Assembly: GCA_021777685.1 (NCBI GenBank)
Contig: JAJYDH010000324.1
Coordinates: 1 to 7,480, forward strand
DNA length: 7,480 nucleotides
Direction of reading: 5' to 3'
DNA from: Planctomycetota bacterium
GTDB taxonomy: Bacteria; Planctomycetota; Planctomycetia; Isosphaerales; Isosphaeraceae
Shown piece by piece: positions 5,995 through 7,480 of this stretch. A program made the position numbers and the translations under genes. The notes beneath the pieces were generated by a model, which did no database searches, was not told the origin of the DNA, and saw nothing but the letters and a program-made list of their open reading frames with translations. The number at the start of each line of letters is the position of its first letter. The stretch's first letter is position 1.

Positions 5995-7050
5995 ATGTCA
6001 TCTCCCAAGTCGCCGGGGCGCGGCCTGCTGGTCAAGCTGATCCTGGTGGTCGTGGCGTTCGGCCTGCTCGGGCTGGTGATCTACCAGAACCGGGCCGAGA
6101 TCCGGAACGTCTTCAAGAACCCGGTCGACTACCGGTTCTTCGCGCTGGGGTTCGGGATCTACATGACGGCCCTGATGATCACATTCGCCCGCTGGCACCA
6201 GTTGGTCAGGGCCCAGGGTCTGGTCTTCTCGTTCCGCGACGCGGTCCGGCTGGGGTTCATCGGCAACATCTTCAACCTGGTGATCCCGGGAGCGGTCGGC
6301 GGCGACGTGATCAAGGCGGCGTTCCTCTGCCGGATGCAGCCGGATAAGAAGCCGCAGGCGGTGGCGTCGATGGTCCTCGACCGCATCCTCGGCCTGCTCG
6401 GCCTGTTCCTGCTGGCGAGCGTGGCGGGCGCGATCACCTGGGGGTCGGCCAGCCCGCAGGTCCGGCTCCTGATCGGCCTGGTCTGGGGCGCCCTGGCGGC
6501 CGGCCTCACCGGCCTGGCGGTCGTCTTCTCGCCCTCGTTGTACAGGCCGCTGAATCGGCTGGTCGCCGGCCGGAAGAAGCTGGAGACGATCGTCCGGGAG
6601 CTGGAAGGGATCGGGCTGGCCTATCGGGAGCGGATCGGCCTGGTGATCGGGATGCTCGGCGTGGCCACGCTCGTCCACGGGCTGTTCGTGCTCGCGTTCT
6701 ACTCGGCCAGCACCGCCCTCTTCGCGACCCTGCCGACGCTCGCGCAGCATTACCTGATGGTCCCGCTCGTCCTCTTCACGACCGCCGTCCCCCTGCCCTT
6801 CGGCGCGCTCGGCCTGTCCGAGGGGATCAGCGGGCAGCTCTTCGGGATGGTCCAGCACAACGACGGCGCCATCGCCATGATGGCCTTCCGGCTCCTGATG
6901 TACGGCAGCGGCGTGGTCGGCGGCTGCGTCTACCTCGCCAACATCCGCCAGGTCCGGGCGATCGAGCACGACGCCCCCGGCCTGGTCGATCAGGGGATCG
7001 AGCAGACCATCGTCGACCCCGGCATCTCGGCCGGCGAGGCGGTCGGGTGA
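5995..7050 (+). CDS. Lysylphosphatidylglycerol synthase TM-region / flippase-like (UPF0104) membrane protein
   Basis: This encodes a 351-residue multi-pass inner-membrane protein. Hydrophobic segments are visible at about residues 11-30, 45-65, 84-110, 123-148, 157-178, 214-240, 252-275 and 292-315, with a hydrophilic, acidic C-terminal tail. The family signature is strong: GFIGNIFNLVIPGAVGGDVIKA (two parts, residues 87-108), then the ASMVLDRILGLLGL stretch (124-137), and late PLPFGALGLSEG (266-277). These are typical of the integral-membrane domain of MprF and of stand-alone UPF0104/AglD-like proteins. In MprF this domain helps flip lysyl-phosphatidylglycerol; here there is no soluble aminoacyl-transferase domain, so it is not a complete LPG synthase. 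Its substrate, perhaps a lipid or lipid-linked sugar, is unknown. The ATG at 5995 has GGAG at 5979-5982. It lies 121 bp after hisB on the same strand with no evident link to histidine synthesis. Confidence 0.88.
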   Translation: MSSPKSPGRGLLVKLILVVVAFGLLGLVIYQNRAEIRNVFKNPVDYRFFALGFGIYMTALMITFARWHQLVRAQGLVFSFRDAVRLGFIGNIFNLVIPGAVGGDVIKAAFLCRMQPDKKPQAVASMVLDRILGLLGLFLLASVAGAITWGSASPQVRLLIGLVWGALAAGLTGLAVVFSPSLYRPLNRLVAGRKKLETIVRELEGIGLAYRERIGLVIGMLGVATLVHGLFVLAFYSASTALFATLPTLAQHYLMVPLVLFTTAVPLPFGALGLSEGISGQLFGMVQHNDGAIAMMAFRLLMYGSGVVGGCVYLANIRQVRAIEHDAPGLVDQGIEQTIVDPGISAGEAVG

Positions 7051-7078
7051 TCGGGATCGATCGTCGTCCGGCTGGATC

Positions 7079-7480
7079 TCACTTCTCGTCAGCGACCGGC
7101 TTGCCGTCGAGCAGGGCGTCGATCTCTCTCGCGAAGGTCTCGCGGGAGGTCAGGCCGACGTGGACGGCCCGGACGATGCCCTTCGCGTCGAGCAGGACGA
7201 CGAAGGGGATCGCCTTGACGCCGTAATTCTCGGCGAGCTTGCCGAGCGGGTCGAGCGCGACGAGGGCGACCCGGTTCCCCTCGGCGGCCAGGCTCAGCTT
7301 CATTTCCTTGAGGGTCGCCTCGACCTTCTCACGGGCCTCTTTCAGGTCGCCCGTCTCGACCTGGTCGATGCTCAGGGCCACCACGACGACGTCCTTCTTC
7401 GCCTTCGAGTACGAATCGACCATGAGCTGGACGTCGGGCAGCTCCTTCAGGCAGGGGCCGCACCAGGTCGCCCAGAAGTC
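7079..7480 (-). CDS. TlpA/ResA-like thioredoxin-fold protein, N-terminus outside window
   Basis: The minus-strand frame is open from the right edge to the TGA at 7081-7079 and gives the last 133 residues. It begins with DFWATWCGPCLKELP, the thioredoxin CxxC active site (cysteines at fragment residues 7 and 10). VVVVALSID follows, then an inserted helical region rich in K and E, VALVALDPLGKLAENYGV, the cis-proline segment VKAIPFVVLLDAKG, and the closing VHVGL strand. This is the order of TlpA/ResA/AhpC-TSA-type redoxins, usually membrane-anchored or exported and acting in disulfide reduction or cytochrome c maturation. Any signal peptide or anchor would be in the missing part. An internal ATG at 7423 lies after the active site and is not the real start. 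The gene converges on the membrane protein gene, with 28 bp between stops and no clear terminator hairpin. Confidence 0.9.
   Translation of the reverse strand, partial: DFWATWCGPCLKELPDVQLMVDSYSKAKKDVVVVALSIDQVETGDLKEAREKVEATLKEMKLSLAAEGNRVALVALDPLGKLAENYGVKAIPFVVLLDAKGIVRAVHVGLTSRETFAREIDALLDGKPVADEK

Noticed and set aside
5998..6969. A 323-codon minus-strand frame opposite the membrane protein
   Set aside because: It is a highly charged, D/Q/R-rich translation, which is typical of reading antisense to a hydrophobic membrane protein.
7051..7078. GATCGATC palindrome between the convergent right-hand genes as a terminator
   Set aside because: It has no loop and no T-tract, so it cannot form a standard intrinsic terminator.
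7079..7423. Short version of the thioredoxin gene starting at the internal ATG at 7423
   Set aside because: The frame continues to the window edge and includes the WCGPC active site upstream of that ATG, so the shorter call would lose the catalytic motif.

Overview
The window reads as chromosomal housekeeping DNA from a very GC-rich bacterium. The GC-biased codon use, the scattered partial histidine cluster, the TlpA-like thioredoxin and the UPF0104/MprF-type membrane protein would fit a planctomycete, perhaps of the Isosphaeraceae. That placement is an impression from gene content and composition, not a search result. No phage, transposon, CRISPR, rRNA or tRNA was seen.

Left edge (1-279, +): the C-terminal part of a PIN-domain (VapC-like) RNase, cut by the window start. 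It converges, across 33 bp, on a minus-strand pair. That pair is a low-specificity L-threonine aldolase (ltaE-like, 2064-1012) followed 21 bp later by endonuclease V (nfi, 990-313), which repairs deoxyinosine.

A 235-bp divergent spacer (2065-2299) separates the aldolase from a plus-strand histidine cluster. The spacer holds a candidate minus-strand promoter, a candidate -10 element for hisD, and two adjacent GC-rich inverted repeats whose arms share the same CGCCCG/CGGGCG core.

Histidine cluster (2300-5873, +): hisD (histidinol dehydrogenase), an SSAT-like GNAT acetyltransferase, hisC (histidinol-phosphate aminotransferase), a 71-bp gap with a hairpin and a possible -10 element, then hisB (imidazoleglycerol-phosphate dehydratase, with a probable TTG start). 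hisD and the GNAT gene are 6 bp apart, and the GNAT stop overlaps the hisC start as ATGA, so those three are almost certainly one transcript. HisB, HisC and HisD catalyse steps 7, 8 and 10 of histidine synthesis. The histidinol-phosphate phosphatase for step 9 is not in this window.

Right side: 121 bp after hisB is a multi-pass membrane protein of the lysylphosphatidylglycerol synthase transmembrane/flippase-like family (5995-7050, +). It converges, with 28 bp between stops, on a minus-strand TlpA/ResA-like thioredoxin whose WCGPC active site lies near the right edge and whose N-terminus is outside the window.

Most of this is ordinary metabolism and repair. The points most worth a second look are the paired dyads upstream of hisD and the acetyltransferase embedded in the histidine cluster. 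I found no convincing undescribed multi-gene system.
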